Position numbers and translations under genes: made by a program. Below the pieces are notes generated by a model. It was not told where the DNA came from. It made no database searches and saw only the letters and a list, made by a program, of their open reading frames with translations. Below, in pieces: positions 22,689-31,665 of a stretch of 51,524 nucleotides of DNA. Source of the stretch: an uncultured Prevotellaceae bacterium (GTDB taxonomy: Bacteria > Bacteroidota > Bacteroidia > Bacteroidales > Bacteroidaceae); contig ONMN01000008.1 of the NCBI GenBank assembly GCA_900318885.1, positions 1-51,524 on the forward strand. The letters run 5' to 3'. Within the stretch, counting starts at the first letter, position 1, and each line of letters starts with the position of its first letter.

Positions 22689-24152
22689 ATGACACAAGAA
22701 TTTGAAATGATCGCCAAGACCTTTATGGGTCTGGAGCCCGTCTTGGCGAACGAACTGACGCAGTTGGGCGCAAAAAATGTACAAGTAGGACGCAGAATGG
22801 TGTCCTTTACGGGCGATAAAGAAATGATGTATCGCGCTAATTTCCAACTGCATACCGCCATCCGTATTCTGAAACCCATCAAACACTTCAAGGCATTGTC
22901 GGCAGACGACGTGTACGAAGGTGTGAAGGACATCGACTGGACAGAATACCTATCACTGGATAAGACCTTTGCCGTCGACTCTGTCGTATTCTCCGAGGAA
23001 TTCCGCCACTCGAAATTCGTGGCATATAAGGTGAAGGACGCCATCGTCGACCAGTTCCGCGAGAAGACCGGTAACCGTCCGAATATCAGCGTGAGCAACC
23101 CTGACATGCGCCTGCACATCCACATTGCCGAGGACCAGTGTACGCTGTGTCTGGACTCGAGTGGCGAGAGCCTACATCGTCGCGGCTATCGTCAGGAGTC
23201 TGTAGAGGCACCGCTGAATGAGGTGTTGGCTGCAGGTATGATTCTGATGACTGGTTGGCGTGGCGAGACGGACTTCATCGACCCTATGTGTGGCAGTGGC
23301 ACGTTGCTCATCGAGGCTGCGCTGATAGCCCGCAACATGGCTCCGGGCTTGTTCCGTAAGGAGTTTGCCTTCGAGAAATGGCCCGACTTCGATGCCGACC
23401 TTTTCGACAAGATATACAATGACGATTCACAAGAGCGCGAATTTGCGCACCATATCTATGGTTACGATGTGGATATCAAGGCCGTGAATACGGCACGCCT
23501 GAATGTGAAGGCAGCAGGACTGACCAGCGACATCACCGTTGAGGAGCAGGACTTCAAGGACTTCACGCAACCCAAGGAAAAGAGCATCATGGTGACCAAC
23601 CCACCCTATGGCGAGCGCATCTCGACATCCGACCTGCTGGGCACGTACAAGATGATTGGTGAGCGCCTGAAACACCAGTTTACAGGCAACGAGGCATGGG
23701 TACTCTCCTATCGTGAGGAATGCTTCACCCAGATTGGTCTAAAACCCAGCATCAAGATTCCTTTGTTCAATGGCAGTCTGGAGTGTGAGTTCCGTAAATA
23801 CCAGATGTTCGATGGTAAGATGAGTGATTTCCGTGGAGAAGGCGGTATTGTGAAGACAGAGGAAGAGAAGCGCCAGATGGCTGAAAAGCACCGTTTCAAG
23901 AAGGAACGTGAGTTCAAGAAACGTCTGGACGAACAGGAGGAGAACGAGGACGGCGACATCCGTTCGTTTAAGTTCCATTCGTTGGAGAAGAAAGAATTCA
24001 AGAGGCCCCGTGAAGCTAGAGAACCTAAAGACTCTAGAGAATCAAGAAATTCTAGAGGTTCTAGAGATTCTAGAGGTTTCAGGGATTCCAGGGATTTCAA
24101 AAAACCTTTCAAAAAGAATAACCGTAGATTCCGTGATGATGATGAAGATTAA
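22689..24152 (+). CDS. rlmL: THUMP-domain 23S rRNA (guanine-N2) methyltransferase-like protein
   Basis: The 487-residue protein matches the RlmL N-terminal half / YpsC group: a ferredoxin-like and THUMP region (residues about 1-155) and a Rossmann methyltransferase domain with DPMCGSGTLLIEAALIARN (SAM motif) and the catalytic TNPPYGER. The group modifies 23S rRNA guanine, so a ribosome-maturation role is likely. After residue 415 the chain becomes a charged tail of Ser/Arg/Asp tripeptides (SRESRNSRGSRDSRGFRDSR) ending FRDDDED. The tail is encoded by a 9-bp tandem repeat and probably aids RNA binding. It is the first gene of a plus-strand set with the peptidase and serB. The symbol is by family, not proof of site. 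Confidence 0.85.
   Translation: MTQEFEMIAKTFMGLEPVLANELTQLGAKNVQVGRRMVSFTGDKEMMYRANFQLHTAIRILKPIKHFKALSADDVYEGVKDIDWTEYLSLDKTFAVDSVVFSEEFRHSKFVAYKVKDAIVDQFREKTGNRPNISVSNPDMRLHIHIAEDQCTLCLDSSGESLHRRGYRQESVEAPLNEVLAAGMILMTGWRGETDFIDPMCGSGTLLIEAALIARNMAPGLFRKEFAFEKWPDFDADLFDKIYNDDSQEREFAHHIYGYDVDIKAVNTARLNVKAAGLTSDITVEEQDFKDFTQPKEKSIMVTNPPYGERISTSDLLGTYKMIGERLKHQFTGNEAWVLSYREECFTQIGLKPSIKIPLFNGSLECEFRKYQMFDGKMSDFRGEGGIVKTEEEKRQMAEKHRFKKEREFKKRLDEQEENEDGDIRSFKFHSLEKKEFKRPREAREPKDSRESRNSRGSRDSRGFRDSRDFKKPFKKNNRRFRDDDED
24012..24102 (+). repeat. 9-bp tandem repeat coding for an SR-rich tail
   Basis: Units of the type TCTAGAGRT repeat about eight times with drift (later copies TTCAGGGAT, TCCAGGGAT). 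The period is three codons, so length changes stay in frame and alter only the tail of the methyltransferase. Confidence 0.8.
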
Positions 24153-26178
24153 ACATTTCATGGCATTAACTATTCTCTCACCTCTCACCTCATACTTTTC
24201 ACCTCTTATGATGTGCGCTCAGGAGAAAAACCTTTTTACACTCGAAGAACTGAACTTCGGTGGCAAACGCTATCAGGCTCTGCAGCCTGAGAACCAGTGG
24301 TATGCCTGGTGGGACGACGAACTGGTACGCATCGACAAGGATCAGTGTTTCCTCGTCGATAGGAATACCGGCAAGGACATCCGTCCCCTGACCACCGACG
24401 AGGATAACAATCGCAAGGGTGAAGGGAAAGCCACGACGGTTATCAAGGACCATCAGTTGTATGTCGTTGACGCCCAAGGCAAGGAACACCAGTTGACGAC
24501 TGACGGTAGCAGTAGTGTGGTGTACGGTTCTGCCGTACACAGAAATGAGTTTGGTATCAACAAAGGCACATTCTGGAGCCCTGACAGCGCGCGACTGGCC
24601 TTCTATCGCATGGACCAGAGCATGGTGACGGACTATCCGCAGGTGAACATCTTCCCCCGCGAGGCAACCTACGAGCCTGACAAATATCCCATGGCAGGCA
24701 TGAACGCCCATGTGGTGACGATAGGCGTCTATGACATCAATACCGACAAGACCGTCTATCTCAAGACACCCAACGGCAGCGTGGTCAGCGATTCTGTCGC
24801 TGACACCCGCCCCATCTACTTTACCAACATTGCCTGGAGTCCCAATGGCAAGACCATCTATATGTTCGAACTCAATCGCGACCAGAACGACTGCCGCCTC
24901 GTGTCGTACGACGCCACTACGGGCGAACGCATTGCTGAACTCTATCGTGAAACCAGCGACAAATACGTAGAGCCCCTGCATCCCATCCAGTTCCTGCCTT
25001 GGGACAGCAATAAGTTCATCATGCAGAGTCAGCGCGACGGATACAACCACCTATATTTATATAATAAGGAGGGAAAACTGTTGCGTCAACTCACCAGTGG
25101 TCCGTGGGTGGTGCAGAACGTCCTCGGATTCAACGCTAAGCAGAAGAGCATCATCATCGAAGGCAACAAATACCACCCGTTGCACCGGCATATCTATAGC
25201 GTCAACGTCAACAACGGCAAGATGACACAGCTGACAACGGAAGATGGTGTGCATCACGGAGAACTGTCGGCATCAGGCAGTTACGTGCTCGACCGCCACT
25301 CGTCCCCCACCCAGCCACGCAACATCAGCGTGCTCAGTGTGTCTGGCAGTTCGGCTGCCAGAGCCACGCGTCTGCTCACGGCTTCCGACCCTTGGCAGAA
25401 CTACGAACAGCCTATCTTCGAATGTGGCAGTATCAAGGCTGCAGATGGCGTGACCGACCTCTACTATCGCATGGTGAAGCCTCACAACTTCAACCCCAAC
25501 AAGAAATATCCAACCGTAGTTTATGTCTATGGTGGTCCTCACGCTCATAACGTGGAGGCTGGCTGGCACTGGGCCAGTCGTTCGTGGGAAACGTATATGG
25601 CACAGAAGGGCTATATCGTCTTTATTCTCGACAATCGCGGTTCGGAGTATCGTGGCCGTGACTTCGAGCAGGCCACCTTCCGCCAGTTGGGACAGATAGA
25701 GATGCAAGACCAGATGAAGGGTGTGGAATACCTGAAGAGCCTGCCCTACGTCGATGCCGATAAACTCGGTGTTCATGGCTGGTCGTTCGGTGGTTTCATG
25801 ACCATCTCACTCATGCTCAACTACCCTGACGTCTTCAAGGTTGGCGTGGCCGGTGGTCCTGTCATCGACTGGAAATGGTATGAGGTGATGTATGGCGAGC
25901 GCTATATGGATACCCCCCAACAGAATCCTGAGGGCTACGAGAGGACGAGCCTCATCAACAAGGCCAAAAACCTAAAGGGTAAGCTACAGATCATCACGGG
26001 CTATAACGACAACACCGTTGTGCCTCAGCACTGTCTATCGTTCCTCGACGCTTGTATCAAGGCGGGCACTCAGCCCGACTTCTTTGCCTATCCTGGGCAA
26101 GAGCACAACATGCGAGGACACGCTAGTGTGCATCTGCACGAACGTATCACACAATATTTCGAAGACTACCTGAAATAA
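24136..26178 (+). CDS. S9 family dipeptidyl-peptidase IV-like protein, about 680 aa
   Basis: The start is one of ATG 24136, 24142 or 24160, inside or just past the end of rlmL. All give a signal-like segment ending FSPLMMCAQEK. A DPPIV N-terminal propeller covers about residues 40-430. The alpha/beta hydrolase domain has GWSFGGFMT (nucleophile Ser), TGYNDNTVV (Asp) and GQEHNMRGH (His), preceded by the oxyanion-hole Tyr in VYVYGGPHAHNV. It would cleave dipeptides from N-termini in the periplasm. The hydrophobic part of the signal (SPLTSYFSPL) is encoded by four heptad-repeat units (24178-24205). Its stop codon TAA is the first three bases of the next heptad array, which leads straight to serB. 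Confidence 0.9.
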   Translation: MMMKIKHFMALTILSPLTSYFSPLMMCAQEKNLFTLEELNFGGKRYQALQPENQWYAWWDDELVRIDKDQCFLVDRNTGKDIRPLTTDEDNNRKGEGKATTVIKDHQLYVVDAQGKEHQLTTDGSSSVVYGSAVHRNEFGINKGTFWSPDSARLAFYRMDQSMVTDYPQVNIFPREATYEPDKYPMAGMNAHVVTIGVYDINTDKTVYLKTPNGSVVSDSVADTRPIYFTNIAWSPNGKTIYMFELNRDQNDCRLVSYDATTGERIAELYRETSDKYVEPLHPIQFLPWDSNKFIMQSQRDGYNHLYLYNKEGKLLRQLTSGPWVVQNVLGFNAKQKSIIIEGNKYHPLHRHIYSVNVNNGKMTQLTTEDGVHHGELSASGSYVLDRHSSPTQPRNISVLSVSGSSAARATRLLTASDPWQNYEQPIFECGSIKAADGVTDLYYRMVKPHNFNPNKKYPTVVYVYGGPHAHNVEAGWHWASRSWETYMAQKGYIVFILDNRGSEYRGRDFEQATFRQLGQIEMQDQMKGVEYLKSLPYVDADKLGVHGWSFGGFMTISLMLNYPDVFKVGVAGGPVIDWKWYEVMYGERYMDTPQQNPEGYERTSLINKAKNLKGKLQIITGYNDNTVVPQHCLSFLDACIKAGTQPDFFAYPGQEHNMRGHASVHLHERITQYFEDYLK

Positions 26179-26224
26179 GAGGTAAGAGGTAAGAGGTAAG
26201 AAGTAAGAGGTAAGAAGTAAGAGT
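26176..26224 (+). repeat. Heptad array, seven units, filling the peptidase-serB gap
   Basis: Seven consecutive units TAAGAGG/TAAGAAG/TAAGAGT occupy the gap exactly: the first three bases are the stop codon of the peptidase, and one base after the last unit the ATG of serB begins. On the coding strand the units are Shine-Dalgarno-like. Confidence 0.95.
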
Positions 26225-26225
26225 T

Positions 26226-27488
26226 ATGAAGGAAGATTGCAACGCCACACTTCGACCAAGGGTCGAAGAACAGATATTAGTCCGCATCACAGGACAAGAC
26301 CGTCCTGGACTAACCGCAGCCGTCATGGGCATTCTGGCGAAGTATGATGCAAAAGTGCTTGACATTGGTCAGGCAGACATCCACAGCACCCTGTCACTGG
26401 GCATCCTCATCCGCATGGACGAGATGAAATCAGGACTGGCCATGAAGGAACTGCTGTTCAAGGCCACCGAACTGGGCGTGAACATCGGTTTCTCGCCCAT
26501 CAGCGACGATGAGTACGAAGACTGGGTGGGCCATCAAGGCAAGAACCGCTACATCCTCATGATGTTGGGACGACAGTTGGAAGCCCGTCAGATACAGGCC
26601 GCTACGCAGATTCTGGCCGACCAAGGGCTGAACATCGACTCCATCCTACGTCTCACGGGTCGTAAGAGCATCAAGCAACTGGACAAACACACCCGCGCCT
26701 GCATCCAGTTCTCGTTGCGTGGCGAACCCACCAATCGTCAGGAGATGCAGTCGAAACTCATGAAACTGTCGCAGGAAATGGAGATAGACTTCTCGTTCCA
26801 GAAGGACGACATGTTCCGACGTATGCGACGCCTCATCTGTTTCGATATGGACTCGACGCTCATCCAGACGGAGTGTATCGACGAACTGGCTGAGCGTAAT
26901 GGTGTTGGTGCCGAGGTGCGTGCCATCACAGAGAGTGCCATGCGTGGCGAAATCGATTTCAAGGAAAGTTTTACCCGTCGCGTGGCCCTGCTGAAAGGCC
27001 TCGACGTTAGCGTCATGCAGGACATTGCCGAGCATCTGCCCATGACCGAGGGTGTGGACCGCCTGATGTCGGTCCTAAAGACCTGCGGTTATAAGATTGC
27101 CATCCTCAGCGGTGGATTCACCTACTTTGGCGAATACCTCCAGCGCCGCTACGGCATCGACTACGTCTATGCCAACGAACTGGAGATTGGCGAGGACGGC
27201 AAACTGACGGGTCGCTATGTAGGCGAAGTGGTTGACGGACACCGCAAGGCAGAACTGCTAAAGCTCATTGCTCAGGTGGAGAAGGTGAACCTCGCCCAGA
27301 CCATTGCCGTAGGTGATGGTGCCAACGACCTGCCGATGATTTCAGAGGCCGGACTGGGTATCGCCTTCCACGCCAAGCCCCGTGTAGTAGCCAATGCCGA
27401 ACAGAGCATCAGCACCATCGGACTGGATGGTGTGCTCTATTTCCTCGGTTTCAAGGATTCGTACTTAGGAGAACAAGGAAAATTATAA
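26226..27488 (+). CDS. serB: Phosphoserine phosphatase with two ACT domains
   Basis: The 420-residue protein begins with two ACT-type regulatory domains (ITGQDRPGLTAAVMGILAK from about residue 17; a second from about residue 105). The HAD phosphatase domain contains CFDMDSTLIQTECIDELA (motif I, nucleophile Asp), ILSGGFTYFGEYL (motif II, Ser), the conserved Lys in HRKAELL and VGDGANDLPM (motif IV). It catalyses the last step of serine synthesis. Length fits the ACT-fused SerB form of Bacteroidota. The start is fixed by the heptad array immediately before it. A bidirectional terminator follows. Confidence 0.93.
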   Translation: MKEDCNATLRPRVEEQILVRITGQDRPGLTAAVMGILAKYDAKVLDIGQADIHSTLSLGILIRMDEMKSGLAMKELLFKATELGVNIGFSPISDDEYEDWVGHQGKNRYILMMLGRQLEARQIQAATQILADQGLNIDSILRLTGRKSIKQLDKHTRACIQFSLRGEPTNRQEMQSKLMKLSQEMEIDFSFQKDDMFRRMRRLICFDMDSTLIQTECIDELAERNGVGAEVRAITESAMRGEIDFKESFTRRVALLKGLDVSVMQDIAEHLPMTEGVDRLMSVLKTCGYKIAILSGGFTYFGEYLQRRYGIDYVYANELEIGEDGKLTGRYVGEVVDGHRKAELLKLIAQVEKVNLAQTIAVGDGANDLPMISEAGLGIAFHAKPRVVANAEQSISTIGLDGVLYFLGFKDSYLGEQGKL

Positions 27489-27499
27489 GGTAAGAGGTG

Positions 27500-27532
27500 A
27501 AAAAAGCCGGGACGGAATGTCTCGGCTTTTTT
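27500..27532. terminator. Bidirectional terminator between serB and rhaD
   Basis: AAAAAAGCCGGGAC and GTCTCGGCTTTTTT pair (one G-T) around a 5-nt loop. With A and T runs at either side it ends transcription in both directions, serB from the left and the rhamnose operon from the right. Confidence 0.9.
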
Positions 27533-27540
27533 CGTATCTC

Positions 27541-28362
27541 TTAGCAAGGACGCTTCTTTGGCAGTTTGAACACATCCTGCACTTCTTTCATCTGCTCAGC
27601 AGTCATGCCATCGGGCTCGGAACCCATAGCCTTAGCACACATGTAGATGTTGGCAGCCTTGCAGAGCACATCGGTCTGGTCGAAGGCATCCATGATGTCT
27701 GTACCAACGGCAACAGTTCCATGTTTCTCCCACATTACCACGTCGTGGGTCTTGATCTGCTCGAGGGTAGCCTCAGCCAAATCAACGCTGGAAGGCAGAG
27801 CGTAAGGTACGATGCCAATGCCCAAAGGTGCAAAAGCCAGCGTCTCAGGAATCATTGACCAGAGCACACGCGTCATCTCGTCGCCCTTCAGGAAACGCTG
27901 GATATGACTCATGGCCACGAGTTCGATGGGGTGTGTGTGCAGGGTAGCCTTGTAGCACGAACCCGTTTCCAGCAGATAGTTCTGCAGAGCCAAGTGCGTG
28001 GGCAACTCAGACGTGGGTACCACGTTCTCATCGGCAATCACCACGTAGCTGGCGCAGTCATCGAGAATACGGATGATGCTTCCGTTCTGCATAGGCTCCT
28101 TAGCCAAGTCACGCATGCGCTTGCCCGTACCTTTGCAATAGAAATACTTACCCTTCAGCTGGGGCAGAACCATACCAATCTGCTTCACTTCTGAGATGGG
28201 CTTCATGGCCTTGCACTCGTCGTCCATAAACTCGGTGACGTTCACAGTGATGTTGCCACCATTACGCTCAGCCCATCCTTTCTGCCAGAGGTAACCAGTG
28301 ACCTCCGCAATCTGATAAACAACCGCTTTCAAACCATCGCGGCCTTCTAATATACTCTTCAT
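27541..28362 (-). CDS. rhaD: Rhamnulose-1-phosphate aldolase
   Basis: The 273-residue class II aldolase has the zinc-binding HTHPIELVAMSH motif (about residues 140-151), a third His in WEKHGTVAVGTDIMDAFDQ, and the RhaD-type N-terminus with WAERNGGNITVNV. It splits L-rhamnulose-1-phosphate into DHAP and L-lactaldehyde. It is the last gene of the rhaB-isomerase-carrier-rhaD operon and is closed by a bidirectional terminator. Length is normal. I rate the specificity as secure because the kinase and isomerase lie upstream on the same strand. Confidence 0.93.
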   Translation of the reverse strand: MKSILEGRDGLKAVVYQIAEVTGYLWQKGWAERNGGNITVNVTEFMDDECKAMKPISEVKQIGMVLPQLKGKYFYCKGTGKRMRDLAKEPMQNGSIIRILDDCASYVVIADENVVPTSELPTHLALQNYLLETGSCYKATLHTHPIELVAMSHIQRFLKGDEMTRVLWSMIPETLAFAPLGIGIVPYALPSSVDLAEATLEQIKTHDVVMWEKHGTVAVGTDIMDAFDQTDVLCKAANIYMCAKAMGSEPDGMTAEQMKEVQDVFKLPKKRPC

Positions 28363-28375
28363 ATAATAATAATTT

Positions 28376-28471
28376 TAGAGGTGAGAGGTAAGAGGTGAGA
28401 GGTGAGAGAAATGTTTAGAGCACTGAGAACAGCTTGCAGACTATTCTCTTACCTCTCTCCACTTACCTCTT
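28376..28471. repeat. Composite inverted element with heptad arms, copy 1
   Basis: Left arm TAGAGGTGAGAGG and further GAGGTRA units, a 36-bp core with AGAGCACTGAGAACAGC, and a right arm of CTTACCTC units in inverted orientation. It lies upstream of rhaD. A second copy with nearly the same core and longer right arm lies at 29930-30031. As RNA or DNA the arms pair over about 30 bp. The architecture (inverted ends, short unique core, two copies) is that of a small mobile or duplicated intergenic element. Confidence 0.85.
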
Positions 28472-28562
28472 AAGTTCTTCACCTATTGTTATACTTTATC
28501 TTCAAAAGTTTTTCTTAATCCAACCAACATTTTGGTGGTTTCTGATATAAACAACTATTCTC

Positions 28563-28585
28563 TTACCTCTCACCTCTTACCACTA
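28563..28585 (-). repeat. Heptad array at the carrier gene stop
   Basis: Three units (TTACCTC, TCACCTC, TTACCAC on the plus strand) abut the TAG stop of the MFS gene (28585-28583). The remaining 90 bp to the composite element (28472-28562) is plain AT-rich sequence where I see nothing. Confidence 0.85.
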
Positions 28586-29917
28586 ATAATTCTCTCCATA
28601 TCTCTCCTTCGTGATGTCCTCGAGGGCACGTCCACGCGTGTTGGGAACTCCGATGAAGCCCACCACGAGCGAGATGGCCAGCAGAGCAATCATGCAGAAG
28701 GCTGCAATGGTGAAGCCCTCGCCATTCTCACCATAGATATAGGTGAAGATGAGTCCCCATACAGCTGAGAGGCCACGCACGATGAAGAACATCAAGCCCT
28801 GAGCACCCGCGCGGAACTTGGCAGGGAAGAGCTCTGAACCCCACAGGGCATAGAATATCTGTGGCGAGGAACCACCCTGTACACCCCAGAGGATGGCAAA
28901 CAGCCAAAGACCCACCATGCCATTGACACCAATCGTCACGATGACAAGCCATGCTGCAATGGCCACCAAGAGTCCGAAGGTGTAGATGGCCTTGTGGGAC
29001 GACTTGTCGATGAGCTTGGAAACAACAAACGTGATGCTGACAATAATGGCCCACTGAATGAAGTTCATCCAGTTAGCCTGCTCGTTGGTGACACCACCAG
29101 CGGTCTCGTAGATATGAGGCTGGAAGAATCCCATGACAGAGGCCACGAGGTTCCACGTAAGATAGATGACAGCGAGGAAGATAACAGTGCGCACAGCAAT
29201 CTTGTTGGAGAACAGTACCTTGATGTTATCCAGCAATCCAGTTTTCTCTGCCAACTCTTTCTGTGCAGTAAACTCAGCGCTCTCCTGCAACTGACGCTGT
29301 AGGTTCCAGGCAATGAAAGCTACGACGAACAGGGTGAAGAACACGATGCGCGACGAGAAGGCATTGACAGCCTCCACGGGCATGTCAGCACCACCAAACA
29401 TATGAGCCACACTTTCCACCCATCCGAAGAGATAGCCTCCAGGGGCGAAGAGCATGCCAAACAAGAGGATGCACATGGGTCCGAAGCCCCACGACATCTG
29501 CGAAATACAGATGTTACGTCCACGATTATTGACTTCAGACGATTCAGAGATATAGGTCCATGAGGCAGGAACACCCACACCCACAGAGATACCCGTTACG
29601 AGGAAACCAGCCAGCAGCATGGGGAAGTTCATGCTCAGCATGATGAGTAATACACCCGTCATATAGACCAGCAAGTTATAAGTGAAGATGAACTTACGTC
29701 CATACTTATCAGCCAGGAAACCACCGATGATGGCACCAATAGCAGCACCCAGACAGTTGGCAGAGATGAAGTTGAGCCAGCCAAGATGCACCTCAGAGAG
29801 TCCGAGGTAGTTCTGCCAAAGCGTCAAACCTGATGCACCAGCCACAATGGCACCTGCATCGAGATAATTGGTAAGAGACACTGCGATGGTGCTCTTCAAA
29901 GAACCAGAATTTGCCAT
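28583..29917 (-). CDS. MFS sugar transporter, probable L-rhamnose importer
   Basis: The 444-residue protein has about 12 hydrophobic segments and the MFS sugar-porter motif GGFLADKYGRKFIF after TM2, with a second at about residue 290. The N-terminal part (LTNYLDAGAIVAGASGLTLWQNYLGLS) is characteristic of sugar-acid and sugar porters. It lies between the isomerase and rhaD in the rhamnose operon, in the place where RhaT-type rhamnose-proton symporters usually occur; it is not RhaT-like. Function as rhamnose carrier is inferred from context. Heptad arrays flank it on both sides. Confidence 0.85.
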   Translation of the reverse strand: MANSGSLKSTIAVSLTNYLDAGAIVAGASGLTLWQNYLGLSEVHLGWLNFISANCLGAAIGAIIGGFLADKYGRKFIFTYNLLVYMTGVLLIMLSMNFPMLLAGFLVTGISVGVGVPASWTYISESSEVNNRGRNICISQMSWGFGPMCILLFGMLFAPGGYLFGWVESVAHMFGGADMPVEAVNAFSSRIVFFTLFVVAFIAWNLQRQLQESAEFTAQKELAEKTGLLDNIKVLFSNKIAVRTVIFLAVIYLTWNLVASVMGFFQPHIYETAGGVTNEQANWMNFIQWAIIVSITFVVSKLIDKSSHKAIYTFGLLVAIAAWLVIVTIGVNGMVGLWLFAILWGVQGGSSPQIFYALWGSELFPAKFRAGAQGLMFFIVRGLSAVWGLIFTYIYGENGEGFTIAAFCMIALLAISLVVGFIGVPNTRGRALEDITKERYGENY

Positions 29918-29929
29918 AATAATATTTTT

Positions 29930-30031
29930 TAGAGGTGAGAGGTAAGAGGTGAGAGGTGAGAGAAATGTTTAGAGCACTAAGAACAGCTTGCAGACTATTC
30001 TCTTACCTCTCACCTCTCTCCACTTACCTCT
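29930..30031. repeat. Composite inverted element with heptad arms, copy 2
   Basis: This has the same plan as 28376-28471. The core differs by one base (AGAGCACTAAGAACAGC) and the right arm has one more heptad. It fills the gap between the isomerase stop (30037) and the MFS start (29917) almost completely. Confidence 0.85.
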
Positions 30032-30036
30032 ATTTA

Positions 30037-31467
30037 TTATCTACAAACCACATCACACTCGATGTTAAATATCTTGGCCACCTTCAGGATAGTGTCAATA
30101 TGATGACCCACAGCAGCTGCCATATGGTGGGTAGGACCAGCCTCGCTCCACTTGTTGACGAACTCACGGCACGACAATGAGAACTTGGTGCGCATGTTGG
30201 TATCGCCAAAGGTGAAGATTTCGCCTTCCTCGTTGATACCCTCAGCCACCACGAACTTAAACACACCGTTCTTGTCCTGCGTGATAGCCAGATAGGTGAC
30301 AGGACCCGTAGGAGGATAGAACTGGGTGAGGTAACCACCACCAGCCTTTCCATGGAACACAGGTACAATCTTCATGGTAGGCTTCTTGGCCTGCGAGATG
30401 TCGAAGTCGCCAGAACCTGAGTGGCCAATGATGCAGATATCCTTGGGGAAGTCGATAGAGTACATCTCAGCCAATGTTCCTGTGCCAGAGATAGTCTTCA
30501 GGATACTCATAGCCATAGCCACCTTCATATCACCCTCAACGGCACAAGCGGTATGCTGCTTGATGAGCATCGAGAAAGCAGGAATCAGCATAGAGTCGAG
30601 CTTGCCGGCAATGCCCTGTGCAAAGCCATCGTAGTGAGAGGCTATCATGCCCAACTTCTCGTCCTTTACCCACTGCTCGAAGGCAACGACATACTTCGCC
30701 ATATCCCAAACCTTCTCAACGGTGCCACCACCCTCAATGTCGAAGGTTGCCAGAATGTCCTCTGCCTTGGCACGGATAACAGCCTCGTCGGTGATATTAT
30801 CAGCAATAGCCCACATCTTCTCCCAGTCGAACTGCTTGGTATAAACGAACATGCGGTGGTAGAGGTTGGTCTCGTCGATATAGAGGTCCATCATGCCTGG
30901 ATACGGACGTCCGATCTGTGCGATGTTGGTATCGCGGAAACGACGACGCACCTGAGCAGCACGGCACCAATCCTCGATCTCAGCCTGAGCACCAGGGTCG
31001 CCACCTTCTACCACACCCGTAATCACTGCCGAACGCTTGCCGGCACGGTTGAGGTCGGCCACCATCTCACCAATGGCGCCACAAGCATAGAGCTCGCCCA
31101 GCCATGTGGGGATGTCGGTCTTGGCATAGTCGGGAGCCAACTTCTTCTGCAGGTTCACGATGACAACGGGAACGTCGAGGTCGCGAACGGCAGGCAACAT
31201 ATTATAAGAGGTGCAATAGGTCAGCATCTGCAGGATGACCAGGTCGACATCAGCAGCACGGAACTTGTCACCAGCAGCCATCGACTGCTCCTTGGTGGTT
31301 ACCATGCCGCCGTCGATAATCTCGATGGTATCAGGCAGCGTCTTCTTGAATGCTGCATACTGAGCCTCGAACTCAGGAACGAGTTGAGGGAACTGTGGCA
31401 GGTATGCCTGCAGTGCAATGCTGAAGACACCCACCTTTGCTTTGGTTTCTACTAATGGTTTTGCCAT
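30037..31467 (-). CDS. L-arabinose/L-fucose isomerase family protein, likely the rhamnose isomerase of this operon
   Basis: I start at ATG 31467 (MAKPLVETKAKVGVFSIALQ); the longer frame only adds translated heptad repeat. The 476-residue protein has the two-lobed isomerase plan: an N-terminal Rossmann-like part (VDLVILQMLTYCTSYNMLP, VIVNLQKKLAPDYAKTD), a middle with GVVEGGDPGAQ and DETNLYHRM, and a C-terminal domain with PTMKIVPVFHGKAGGG and EAGPTHHMAAAVGHHIDT. It does not resemble the TIM-barrel RhaA/RhaI isomerase. Since kinase and aldolase of rhamnose catabolism flank it, it probably converts L-rhamnose to L-rhamnulose. Activity on other deoxy sugars such as fucose is possible. Confidence 0.8.
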   Translation of the reverse strand: MAKPLVETKAKVGVFSIALQAYLPQFPQLVPEFEAQYAAFKKTLPDTIEIIDGGMVTTKEQSMAAGDKFRAADVDLVILQMLTYCTSYNMLPAVRDLDVPVVIVNLQKKLAPDYAKTDIPTWLGELYACGAIGEMVADLNRAGKRSAVITGVVEGGDPGAQAEIEDWCRAAQVRRRFRDTNIAQIGRPYPGMMDLYIDETNLYHRMFVYTKQFDWEKMWAIADNITDEAVIRAKAEDILATFDIEGGGTVEKVWDMAKYVVAFEQWVKDEKLGMIASHYDGFAQGIAGKLDSMLIPAFSMLIKQHTACAVEGDMKVAMAMSILKTISGTGTLAEMYSIDFPKDICIIGHSGSGDFDISQAKKPTMKIVPVFHGKAGGGYLTQFYPPTGPVTYLAITQDKNGVFKFVVAEGINEEGEIFTFGDTNMRTKFSLSCREFVNKWSEAGPTHHMAAAVGHHIDTILKVAKIFNIECDVVCR

Positions 31468-31479
31468 AATACTTTCATT

Positions 31480-31665
31480 TAGAGGTGAGAGGTAAGAGGT
31501 CAGAGGTGAGAGATAACTCATACCTCTTGAAAACTCTACCTATAACACCTGTCATTTTTATTTAATTAATTATTTTAAATTCTACACTTTAACAATTCTC
31601 TAACCTCTCACCACTCACCTCTCACCACTCACCTCTCACCACTCACCTCTTACCACTCACCTCTA
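31480..31665. repeat. Heptad arrays flanking the rhaB-isomerase gap
   Basis: GAGGTRA-type units (31480-31514) lie just upstream of the isomerase start. Nine perfect-period units alternating TCACCTC and TCACCAC (31601-31663) cover the rhaB stop codon (31645-31643). The 85 bp between them is AT-rich with no visible gene. The two arrays are inverted and can pair. Confidence 0.9.
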
